The notes below the pieces were generated by a model that was given only the letters and a program-made list of their open reading frames with translations, ran no database searches and was not told where the DNA came from. The position numbers and the translations under genes are program-made. This document shows, piece after piece, positions 1 through 5,185 of a stretch of DNA of 5,185 nucleotides; the stretch's first letter is position 1, and each line of letters starts with the position of its first letter. This stretch comes from Aquificaceae bacterium. Its GTDB lineage: Bacteria; Aquificota; Aquificia; Aquificales; Aquificaceae. The stretch covers positions 1 to 5,185 of the forward strand of contig JANWYC010000093.1 in assembly GCA_025057245.1 (NCBI GenBank), written 5' to 3'.

Positions 1-320
1 AGGGCGATGCTACGGCAGTGCGTGGGCTAGTTTTAGCTGCCAATTGTGGGATTGAAAGGATTGAGCTTTTTGACGAGGATTACGCTAAGGAGGTGTTTTA
101 GCTGCCAATTGTGGGATTGAAAGCTAAAAGGTCCTCTCAACTCCACCCTGCCCTCCGTTGTTTTAGCTGCCAATTGTGGGATTGAAAGCGGTCTATAGCT
201 TTGCCCACCAACTGCATGAAGTCCTGTTTTAGCTGCCAATTGTGGGATTGAAAGTACAGCTTATGGCTTTCCTTCAACAAAGCTACCATTCGTTTTAGCT
301 GCCAATTGTGGGATTGAAAG
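1..320 (+). CRISPR. CRISPR array, distal end, five identical 29-bp repeats
   Basis: Five repeats are identical over all 29 bases: 30-58, 95-123, 160-188, 226-254 and 292-320. Each begins GTTTTAGCTGCC and ends GGGATTGAAAG. The spacers are 59-94 (36), 124-159 (36), 189-225 (37) and 255-291 (37); bases 1-29 are the visible part of another spacer, so the array continues to the left. The bases flanking the repeats vary, which fixes the 29-bp length. An ATTGAAAG 3' end is the usual crRNA 5' handle of type I-B/III-like systems, so the array is probably transcribed on the plus strand with its leader off the left edge. The last repeat is not degenerate, which is unusual for a distal repeat. No sixth repeat occurs near 357. 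No cas gene lies in the window, so the subtype cannot be assigned. Confidence 0.97.
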
Positions 321-1555
321 ACGTCAACGGAACTCTCAAGAGCTACAAGCTATCGGACTACCTACAAAAAGCGGTAGACCACATCCAGAACAAAGGTGGC
401 AAGGCAAAGAGACAGGAACTTTTAAAGGAAGTTTTTCACGGGCAGGTATGGCTCTTAGAGCTTGTGATGAAGCACTTAGAGAAGAAGGGCTACGTCCAGA
501 GCTACAAGGAGAAGAGCGGAGGGCGTGGCGGACCTTCTAAGGTTTACGCCCTATCCAGACCCTTAGAACGCAACGTAGACCACTCTCAAGCCGTTGAGCC
601 ACAGGCCCCGTATGAGGCATCTATAGACCACTCAGAGGAAGTCATAGAGGAGGTTAGAGGAAAAGAAACAAATCTATATACTAACTCCCCCCAGGGAGCA
701 AGCTTCGCGGGACTGGCCCCGTTTCGTATAGAGGGGCAGGATGTGGAGAAGGTCCCGGATCCCAGTTTTTCTCTCTTTGTCGTAGAATTGGTGGTTGGTA
801 AAAGAGCCACGCCCTCTTTATCTGCCCCGTGTAGTTTGTCTAAGTTTATTTGTCTAGGCATAGAGCTAGGTGCTTCTCGCTCGACGACCGCTCACAAAAC
901 AAAGACACGAAACGCATACCAAGCTGCGTCTAAAACTACAGAGACCCGTAACCCAACCCACGAGAGGGGGGGAGAGAGAAGCCGGAAAAAAGCCCCTACA
1001 AGCGAAAACCTCCGCAGAAGAAGCCCAGGACAAGCCCCTACGAGAGATAAGAAGCACCAGAAGCCTACCGTCGGTAAGCAGGCAAACAGAAGAAGACCAG
1101 ACACGCAACGCGAAAAACTGGAAAAGACCACGAAAAAACCCTTGACGCCTAACGGAAGACCGAACAAAGACCGACGCCCGAAGCAAGCCAGACCGCAAAG
1201 CCCCAGACCAGAGAAAGCCAAGAACGCAAGACCCAAGGCGCAAAAACAACCCGTGCAACACGAGCTACGCTTCACAATGCCTCAGGCGACGACAATCACC
1301 GTGCAGGAGTGGGAAATGCGCTACTTCAAAGCGCTCATGAACGACTATAGGACGCTCAAGAAGGAGCTTAACCTCACGATGCTCTCTGTTGACTACGACT
1401 ACGAAGCCAAAGAATGGAAAGTGCTGGATTTGGATAGCAACACGACGGTGGTGAGGCTTAAGCTCACCCAGCTGAGCGTGGAAGAATGCCAGCAAAGACT
1501 GAGAGAAGCCCTTCACGCCTTAGCAACTAAAGATAAGAGAGGAGGTGAACCGTGA
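308..1555 (+). CDS. Winged-helix protein with long basic linker; start lies in CRISPR repeat
   Basis: I do not recognise the family. Residues about 18-84 look like a winged helix: helices around 21-30, 33-43 and 45-61, then a glycine-rich wing (GGRGGPSKVYAL, 71-82), so DNA binding is likely. Residues about 126-190 are more hydrophobic and of unclear nature. Residues about 191-317 are a disordered, extremely Lys/Arg/Pro/Thr-rich linker. Residues about 318-405 look like a compact mixed alpha/beta domain of unknown type. The frame is open for 415 codons and ends in a 4-base overlap (GTGA) with the exonuclease gene, implying coupled translation. The start is doubtful. The GTG at 308 and a TTG at 314 both lie in the last CRISPR repeat and have no Shine-Dalgarno sequence; the next in-frame ATG (467) would cut off half the winged helix. 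The gene may therefore be 5'-truncated by the array. The codon-like character of the middle is weak, so a frameshift there cannot be excluded. Confidence 0.65.
   Translation: MGLKDVNGTLKSYKLSDYLQKAVDHIQNKGGKAKRQELLKEVFHGQVWLLELVMKHLEKKGYVQSYKEKSGGRGGPSKVYALSRPLERNVDHSQAVEPQAPYEASIDHSEEVIEEVRGKETNLYTNSPQGASFAGLAPFRIEGQDVEKVPDPSFSLFVVELVVGKRATPSLSAPCSLSKFICLGIELGASRSTTAHKTKTRNAYQAASKTTETRNPTHERGGERSRKKAPTSENLRRRSPGQAPTRDKKHQKPTVGKQANRRRPDTQREKLEKTTKKPLTPNGRPNKDRRPKQARPQSPRPEKAKNARPKAQKQPVQHELRFTMPQATTITVQEWEMRYFKALMNDYRTLKKELNLTMLSVDYDYEAKEWKVLDLDSNTTVVRLKLTQLSVEECQQRLREALHALATKDKRGGEP
1540..1548 (+). promoter_or_regulatory. Strong ribosome binding site for the exonuclease gene
   Basis: AGGAGGTGA is a near-perfect complement of the 16S rRNA 3' end. 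It lies inside the last codons of the winged-helix gene, with six bases between GGAGG and the GTG start at 1552. It decides the GTG start of the exonuclease and lets that gene be translated even if the upstream frame is poorly expressed. Confidence 0.85.
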
Positions 1556-2340
1556 AGCTACTGTTCCTTGACATCGAAACTACTGGCTTAGAGCCAGAAA
1601 GGATTGTGTGGCAAACGGTGTATGCCAAAGCGGTGCAGGAAGGCCAGACCCTAAGAGTTCTGGAGGTGGCTGAGTTTGTCGGTAGGGAGTGCATCAGGAA
1701 AGGAAAGGTGAAGCAGGCTCTGGAGTGGGCTGAGGTGCTCGTAGGACACAACGTAAGCTTTGAGGAAAAGTTTTTAAAGCACAGGAAGCTTCCAGTTCCA
1801 CAAGACAGCTACTGCACCATGAGGAAATCCACGAGCGTGTGCAAGATAGAGATGGAAGTGCGGGACTGGATTGCGGAGAGGTATGAGATTTGCTACAAGT
1901 GGCCGAGGTTAGGGGAAGCTATAGCAATTCTGGAGCTAGAAGACCAGCTTGACCGCATGGTTGGAGACTTGGCTTACCACGATGCCCTGTATGACGTGCA
2001 TGCCACCGTGCTTTTGTATTGCAAACTAAACGACCTCCAGCTTCAAATGGACGGCTGTAAGATAAGGACGGCAAATCTCTTTCGGAAGTATGTAGCGGTC
2101 AGGAGGTATGCTGTGGTAGGTGAATGGGAAATTGTTAAAAGCTTGCGAGCTAAGAGCTTTGCAGTCAGGCAAGTGGATAACGTGGTCAACTTCTACCAAC
2201 GCTGGCGCTGGCGGATATCATACGGCATAAGGAACGTGTGGTATGACCTATGGTATGACCTACGCTCCAAACACCCTTGGTTGGAAAGGCTAACCAACAG
2301 GAACAAACAAGCTGAGGAGGAAGACGAGATACCTTTCTGA
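1552..2340 (+). CDS. DEDDh (DnaQ-like) 3'-5' exonuclease with SSB-like C-terminal tail
   Basis: This is a 262-aa exonuclease of the DnaQ/RNase T superfamily, predicted to remove 3' nucleotides from DNA or RNA with two metal ions. Motif Exo I is DIET (D7, E9). Exo II is HNVSFEEKF (66-74), where Glu replaces the usual Asp of NxxFD. Exo III is HDALYDVHAT (143-152) with H143 and D148, placing it in the DEDDh group. The fold ends near residue 160. The remaining 100 residues are not typical of DnaQ and contain an aromatic, basic stretch (WRWRISYGIRNVWYDLWYDL, 218-237). The last residues, AEEEDEIPF (254-262), closely resemble the acidic tip of bacterial SSB. GTG was chosen as start because of the strong ribosome binding site and the overlap with the upstream gene. 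The substrate and partner are unknown. A role in DNA repair, in phage/plasmid replication or in trimming CRISPR prespacers would each fit. Confidence 0.88.
   Translation: MKLLFLDIETTGLEPERIVWQTVYAKAVQEGQTLRVLEVAEFVGRECIRKGKVKQALEWAEVLVGHNVSFEEKFLKHRKLPVPQDSYCTMRKSTSVCKIEMEVRDWIAERYEICYKWPRLGEAIAILELEDQLDRMVGDLAYHDALYDVHATVLLYCKLNDLQLQMDGCKIRTANLFRKYVAVRRYAVVGEWEIVKSLRAKSFAVRQVDNVVNFYQRWRWRISYGIRNVWYDLWYDLRSKHPWLERLTNRNKQAEEEDEIPF
2239..2262 (+). repeat. Perfect 12-bp tandem duplication inside the exonuclease gene
   Basis: TGGTATGACCTA occurs twice head to tail (2239-2250 and 2251-2262). It keeps the frame and encodes WYDL twice. The identity at DNA level suggests a recent slippage duplication in the C-terminal extension, outside the catalytic domain. 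Confidence 0.85.
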
Positions 2341-2366
2341 GCCTTAGCCTGTTAACCTAAACGGAA

Positions 2367-2738
2367 TTAGATAAACTCTAAAAGTTCCTCCGCAGGAACG
2401 TCTAAAGTGCGTATTTTGTCTAAAAAGCCGTCAAAGTAGAGCTTTAGCACGTAGCCTGCTTCAGCAAAAGGCTCTATCTTGCTTCTTAGCTTTCTTCTAT
2501 CTGCGGGAGTAGGTTCAAGGTCTTGTCTTGACTTGCCTGCATACAAAAGCATGCTATCTCCAACGCACAGGTATATAATACCGCCAAGATTTGGGGCATT
2601 TACCACTTCAGTAAAGCCCCTTTGACTGCCGTATTTTCTAAGCCAGTCTATGACCGCCTGTCTTAGCAATGTTGCCTTTGCATCGTAGTAATTTTCGTAG
2701 ATTTGTCCAACTACGTCCCAGGGAATTGAATTATACAA
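2367..2738 (-). CDS. Small protein with GIY-YIG-like core
   Basis: This is a 123-aa protein convergent with the exonuclease, 26 bp from its stop. Residues 1-50 are a mostly helical lead-in. Then GIIY (53-56) and LLYAGKS (64-70) are spaced like the GIY and YIG motifs of GIY-YIG nucleases. They are followed by an arginine-rich helix (R81, R82, R85) that could supply the catalytic Arg, and a C-terminal AEELLEF (116-122) that could supply the metal-binding Glu. The usual His after the Arg helix is not evident and the protein ends right after the Glu, so activity is uncertain. The start is TTG at 2738, supported by GGAGG nine bases upstream. The frame stays open upstream to a stop at 2802-2804, but I see no ATG, GTG or TTG there. 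If the family call is right it would cut DNA, like stand-alone or restriction GIY-YIG enzymes; the call rests on two short motifs only. Confidence 0.72.
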   Translation of the reverse strand: MYNSIPWDVVGQIYENYYDAKATLLRQAVIDWLRKYGSQRGFTEVVNAPNLGGIIYLCVGDSMLLYAGKSRQDLEPTPADRRKLRSKIEPFAEAGYVLKLYFDGFLDKIRTLDVPAEELLEFI

Positions 2739-2747
2739 GGCTACTAA

Positions 2748-2752
2748 CCTCC
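2748..2752 (-). promoter_or_regulatory. Ribosome binding site deciding the TTG start at 2738
   Basis: Read on the minus strand, GGAGG lies nine bases before the TTG codon at 2738. An overlapping minus-strand ATG at 2751-2753 opens a frame that stops after seven codons, so TTG is the better start. Confidence 0.75.
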
Positions 2753-2795
2753 ATTTGGGAAGCCCAAAAACTCCCTTCCTGTGGGCTAAGGTAAT

Positions 2796-2823
2796 ATTTT
2801 AGCTTACTTAGGGATTTTTGCAA
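2796..2823 (-). promoter_or_regulatory. Probable sigma-70-type promoter for the minus-strand gene
   Basis: On the minus strand, TTGCAA (2818-2823) and TAAAAT (2796-2801) are separated by 16 bases, close to the housekeeping promoter consensus. Transcription would begin near 2788, about 50 bases before the TTG start. The large inverted repeat at 2874-2918 lies 50 bases further upstream and could be a control site. Confidence 0.5.
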
Positions 2824-2873
2824 CAGATTTTATTGGCGTAGCCTTTCCAGAATTGGTGTAGTTGTAATGCAAG

Positions 2874-2918
2874 AGTTAACTAACCAGTAAACGTATATAG
2901 CTATACGGTTAGTTAACT
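2874..2918. repeat. 12-bp perfect inverted repeat with palindromic loop
   Basis: AGTTAACTAACC (2874-2885) and its exact reverse complement GGTTAGTTAACT (2907-2918) enclose 21 bases. The loop itself holds the 10-bp palindrome TATAGCTATA (2896-2905). There is no T-tract after either arm, so a rho-independent terminator is unlikely. The symmetry suits a dimeric DNA-binding protein, a recombination site or a cruciform. It lies between the minus-strand promoter and the transposase remnant. Confidence 0.8.
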
Positions 2919-3044
2919 ACCTTTGCAGGTAAGTACTTCAGCCTCTTTCTCACAATAAAAAAACAAAACTTACATCACCTTATGAGTCAGACAGAGAAAA
3001 CTCTTTAAAAAGGTCAAAAATAAAATCGCCGTGTCTAATATTAA
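2919..3044. other. Non-coding spacer, no recognised content
   Basis: This AT-rich stretch lies between the large inverted repeat and the transposase remnant. I find no start codon with a ribosome binding site, no convincing promoter and no RNA gene in it. It may contain the degenerate end of the insertion sequence, but no terminal repeat could be paired. Confidence 0.5.
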
Positions 3045-3345
3045 GTTTGTGAGTTTATATTAAAAGAGGAGAAATACTCTTCAAGAGCTTTAATCCTGTT
3101 CATACTCTTTTTCAAACACGCTCTTAGACTACAGAACCATCCATTACAGACGTAACCGAGAAGAATTCCAATTTGACCACCTACCAGATAATCCAAAAGA
3201 CCTACCACAAGGCTTCGTCATAGTTCTTGACTCCGCTGGCATGAAGCTAACACGGCAATACGAGGCTATACAAGGTTGCAAGTATGTTTGTTTTGGTAAG
3301 TTTCATTCTTTGGAACCTTATGACACTTTTGGTGTGCTAAAATAA
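3045..3345 (+). pseudogene. Decayed IS5-type DDE transposase, N-terminal part
   Basis: Two overlapping plus-strand frames combine into one transposase-like sequence. The first (3045-3152) gives EFILKEEKYSSRALILFILF and continues FKHALRL, similar to the N-terminal helices of IS5-related transposases. The second (3094-3345, no initiation codon before 3241) gives LDYRTIHYRR and FVIVLDSAGMKLTR, similar to the segment that carries the first catalytic Asp of the DDE fold (VVVxDSTGIK in relatives). One frameshift around 3123-3131 joins them. There is no proper start, and the second and third catalytic residues are absent, so the element is dead. No terminal inverted repeats could be recognised. The family assignment is from remembered motifs and is tentative; the broken state is clear. 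Confidence 0.5.
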
Positions 3346-3400
3346 ATGTAAATCTTGAGCAGTTGGAAGCTGGTATGGGTTGGGTTTATATTAATATAAT
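3307..3400 (+). pseudogene. Possible remnant of a staphylococcal-nuclease-like domain
   Basis: The frame ending at 3345 reads LEPYDTFGVLK. The next frame carries straight on from 3342 as INVNLEQLEAGMGWVY. A single missing A in the A-run at 3339-3342 would join them. The joined peptide resembles the end of thermonuclease domains, where a YG(R)xLA segment precedes VNLxLVxxGxAWVY. Only about 25 residues match, with no start and no catalytic Arg/Glu in view, so this could be chance. If real, it is a second gene fragment abutting the transposase remnant. Confidence 0.25.
3363..3400 (+). promoter_or_regulatory. Possible promoter for the Res-like helicase gene
   Basis: TTGGAA (3363-3368) is followed after 18 bases by TATATT (3387-3392). 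A perfect TATAAT lies at 3395-3400 without a well-spaced -35 partner. Either would start transcription 30-45 bases before the ATG at 3439. No gene precedes it closely on this strand, so the helicase gene should have its own promoter here. Confidence 0.45.
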
Positions 3401-3424
3401 ATCAGGATCTACCTTATGTGAATT

Positions 3425-3430
3425 AGGAGG
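3425..3430 (+). promoter_or_regulatory. Ribosome binding site of the helicase gene
   Basis: AGGAGG lies eight bases before the ATG at 3439, which fixes the start of the helicase. Confidence 0.85.
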
Positions 3431-3438
3431 GTTGCTTG

Positions 3439-5185
3439 ATGGATTCACATAAAAAAGAGTTAAAAGAGTTATATAAAATTTTGAGAGATGAAGTAGAGCG
3501 GTGGAGAAAAGAAGATTATAAGTGTGATTTTTCAACTATTCGGGAAATTATGGAGTTTAACTATGATTTGGAAAGTAATAATTTACGTTTTTTAAGAAAG
3601 GCTCAATTTGAAGCTTTAGAAACTTATTGGTATTTACGCTTAGTTAAAAAAACGCCTCATGTTTTTGATTTATACAAAAAAAATTACCCTAAGTCTGTGG
3701 AGCTTTTTAGTGCATTAAACATTTCTATATCTCAAGAAGACCTACTTAACATAATGGATAAAGGCGTGATGGATGCAATATTTGAGAAAATTAAAACAGA
3801 CGACGATTTTGTTAGAAAATATAAATTAGAAGCGCTAAGAGAGACAATTTCACTTCCTTACCCAAGTTATATCTTTGCTTTGGCAATGGGTGCAGGAAAG
3901 ACCGTTTTAATTGGAGCAATTATTGCAACGGAGTTTGCAATGGCTTTAGAATATCCTGATGGAAACTTTGTAAAGAATGCTCTGGTCTTTGCGCCCGGTA
4001 AAACAATATTAGGAGCACTAAAAGAACTTTCAGAAATTCCGTATGAGAAAATACTTCCACCAAGATTATACAAACAATTTATAGCTTCAGTAAAGTTTAC
4101 ATATACACGAGATGGAGAAAAGGATATACCTATAATAAGTGGAAGTAGCTACAACGTAGTTGTAACTAACACTGAAAAAATTAGGATTCAAAAACAAGCA
4201 ATTACGAGAGCACTAATCAGAGATTTATTTATAGACAGTTCTAAAGAAGATGAAGTAAAACAGGAAGTAGCTAACAGGCGTCTTCAAGCGATAGCATCTC
4301 TTCCAAATTTAGGAGTTTTTTCAGATGAGGCACACCATACATATGGTATGCAACTCGGAAAGGAGCTTAAAAGGGTAAGGCAAACTATTAATTATTTATC
4401 TCAACAGACCAATTTAATAGTAGTTGTTAATACTACAGGAACACCTTATTATGGAAAACAGCTATTAAAGGACGTAGTTTATTGGTATGGTTTATCTCAA
4501 GGGATAAGAGATGGAATTTTAAAGGAAGTAAGAGGAAACATAATTGCTTTTGAAGAAGTAAGTGATGAAACTTTTATAAGAGAAGTCATAAAAGATTTTT
4601 TTGAAAATTATAAAAACGTAAGAATATATGATGGTAGTTATGCAAAGCTTGCTATTTATTTTCCACAGATAGAAGACTTAGAAAAGGCTAAACCAGTTGT
4701 AGCAGAAACTTTAATAAATATGGGATTAGATCCATCTATAGTTTTAGAAGTTCATAGTAAGTCTGATCCTAAGATTCAGGATTTATTTGATAATAGGATA
4801 AATGATCCGCATTTACCTTATAGAGTTTTTCTTCTTGTGAATAAAGGGACTGAAGGTTGGAATTGTCCATCTCTTTTTGCAACTGCATTAGCTCGAGAGC
4901 TTAAATCGAGTAACAATTTTTGTCTTCAAGCGGCTTGTAGGTGTTTAAGACAAGTCCCAGGAAATACTCACAAAGCTAAAATTTATCTTTCACATGAAAA
5001 CGCTAAAATTTTGGATTCGGAATTACTAACAACTTACGGAGAAACAATACACGATTTAGACAAAACTTCTACAGATCTAAAAAAAGAAGTTATAGTTTTA
5101 AGAAAAGTTGATATACCACCTATTTCACTAAAAAAGAAAATTAAAAAAGTAATTCCACGACAAAAGGAAATAAATTTTGAAAACA
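3439..5185 (+). CDS. Type III restriction Res-like superfamily 2 helicase, 3' end beyond window
   Basis: The frame is open for 582 codons to the window edge. It encodes an ATP-driven DNA translocase/helicase of the type III restriction Res (ResIII) type. The motifs in order are: a Q-motif-like LRKAQFEAL (52-60), Walker A AMGAGKT (149-155, K154), VFAPGKT as motif Ia, DEAH followed by His as Walker B (296-300), TGTP as motif III (333-336), EGWNCP as motif V (472-477) and QAACRCLR as motif VI (497-504), with R501 and R504 as candidate arginine fingers. Motif VI usually reads QxxGRxxR; Cys replaces Gly here. The C-terminal nuclease domain expected for a Res subunit would lie past the edge, so cleavage activity cannot be judged. 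No methyltransferase (Mod) gene precedes it, although Mod normally comes first in type III systems; a different partner or a stand-alone helicase is possible. Base composition is far more AT-rich than the genes at 308-2738, a sign of separate acquisition. Confidence 0.92.
   Translation, partial: MDSHKKELKELYKILRDEVERWRKEDYKCDFSTIREIMEFNYDLESNNLRFLRKAQFEALETYWYLRLVKKTPHVFDLYKKNYPKSVELFSALNISISQEDLLNIMDKGVMDAIFEKIKTDDDFVRKYKLEALRETISLPYPSYIFALAMGAGKTVLIGAIIATEFAMALEYPDGNFVKNALVFAPGKTILGALKELSEIPYEKILPPRLYKQFIASVKFTYTRDGEKDIPIISGSSYNVVVTNTEKIRIQKQAITRALIRDLFIDSSKEDEVKQEVANRRLQAIASLPNLGVFSDEAHHTYGMQLGKELKRVRQTINYLSQQTNLIVVVNTTGTPYYGKQLLKDVVYWYGLSQGIRDGILKEVRGNIIAFEEVSDETFIREVIKDFFENYKNVRIYDGSYAKLAIYFPQIEDLEKAKPVVAETLINMGLDPSIVLEVHSKSDPKIQDLFDNRINDPHLPYRVFLLVNKGTEGWNCPSLFATALARELKSSNNFCLQAACRCLRQVPGNTHKAKIYLSHENAKILDSELLTTYGETIHDLDKTSTDLKKEVIVLRKVDIPPISLKKKIKKVIPRQKEINFEN

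Noticed and set aside
33..239. Minus-strand open frame of 68 codons across the CRISPR array
   Set aside because: It is built from repeat and spacer bases, with repeat-derived peptides recurring and no ribosome binding site.
59..291. Self-targeting by spacers against genes in this window
   Set aside because: By eye no spacer matches any stretch of 321-5185 on either strand; the rest of the genome cannot be judged.
321..360. A further spacer followed by a sixth, degenerate repeat
   Set aside because: No repeat-like sequence occurs 36-38 bases after the last repeat; the sequence continues as coding frame.
586..1516. Several open frames on the minus strand opposite the winged-helix gene, plus a plus-strand frame at 870-1145
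   Set aside because: They result from the skewed, T-poor composition; the products are repetitive in composition, lack ribosome binding sites and show no recognisable domain.
1527..1751. Minus-strand frame opposite the start of the exonuclease
   Set aside because: The plus strand has catalytic motifs here, so this is a shadow frame.
2341..2366. Possible terminator between the convergent genes
   Set aside because: Only four-base arms (TTAG and CTAA) can be paired, there is no GC-rich stem and no T-run.
3064..3087. Small hairpins around AAGAG/CTCTT
   Set aside because: Five-base stems in an AT-rich decayed gene are expected by chance.
3867..4073. Minus-strand frame inside the helicase gene
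   Set aside because: It lies opposite the Walker A region of a clear helicase and has no independent support.

Overview
The window looks like an accessory, defence-related region of a thermophilic bacterium, most plausibly of the Aquificales/Aquificota type. This assignment is an inference. It rests on Lys/Glu/Arg-rich proteins, heavy use of AGA/AGG arginine codons, strong AGGAGG-type ribosome binding sites and a CRISPR repeat ending in ATTGAAAG. No rRNA, tRNA or housekeeping gene is present to confirm it.

Layout. (1) Bases 1-320 are the end of a CRISPR array with five identical 29-bp repeats; it continues beyond the left edge. (2) The last repeat runs without any gap into a 415-codon frame (308-1555). 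Its only plausible start codons lie inside the repeat. It encodes a winged-helix domain, a very basic low-complexity linker and an unrecognised C-terminal domain. (3) That gene overlaps by GTGA with a DEDDh (DnaQ-like) 3'-5' exonuclease (1552-2340), whose C-terminus is an SSB-like acidic tail. (4) Convergent to these, on the minus strand, is a 123-aa protein (2367-2738) with a GIY-YIG-like core, its own TTG start, ribosome binding site and likely promoter. (5) Bases 2753-3438 hold no intact gene. They contain that minus-strand promoter, a 12-bp perfect inverted repeat with a palindromic loop (2874-2918), a decayed IS5-type transposase fragment, a short peptide resembling the C-terminal part of a staphylococcal-nuclease domain, and a promoter. 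(6) From 3439 to the right edge runs an AT-rich, incomplete gene for a type III restriction Res-like superfamily 2 helicase.

The left half (1-2740) is close to 50% GC by eye, while the helicase gene is near one third. The helicase was therefore probably acquired separately, and the IS remnant beside it marks the junction. The winged-helix protein and the exonuclease are translationally coupled and probably work together on DNA. Their position at the distal end of a CRISPR array suggests, but does not prove, a link to spacer acquisition or to another nucleic-acid defence function. No cas gene, methyltransferase or complete insertion sequence is visible.
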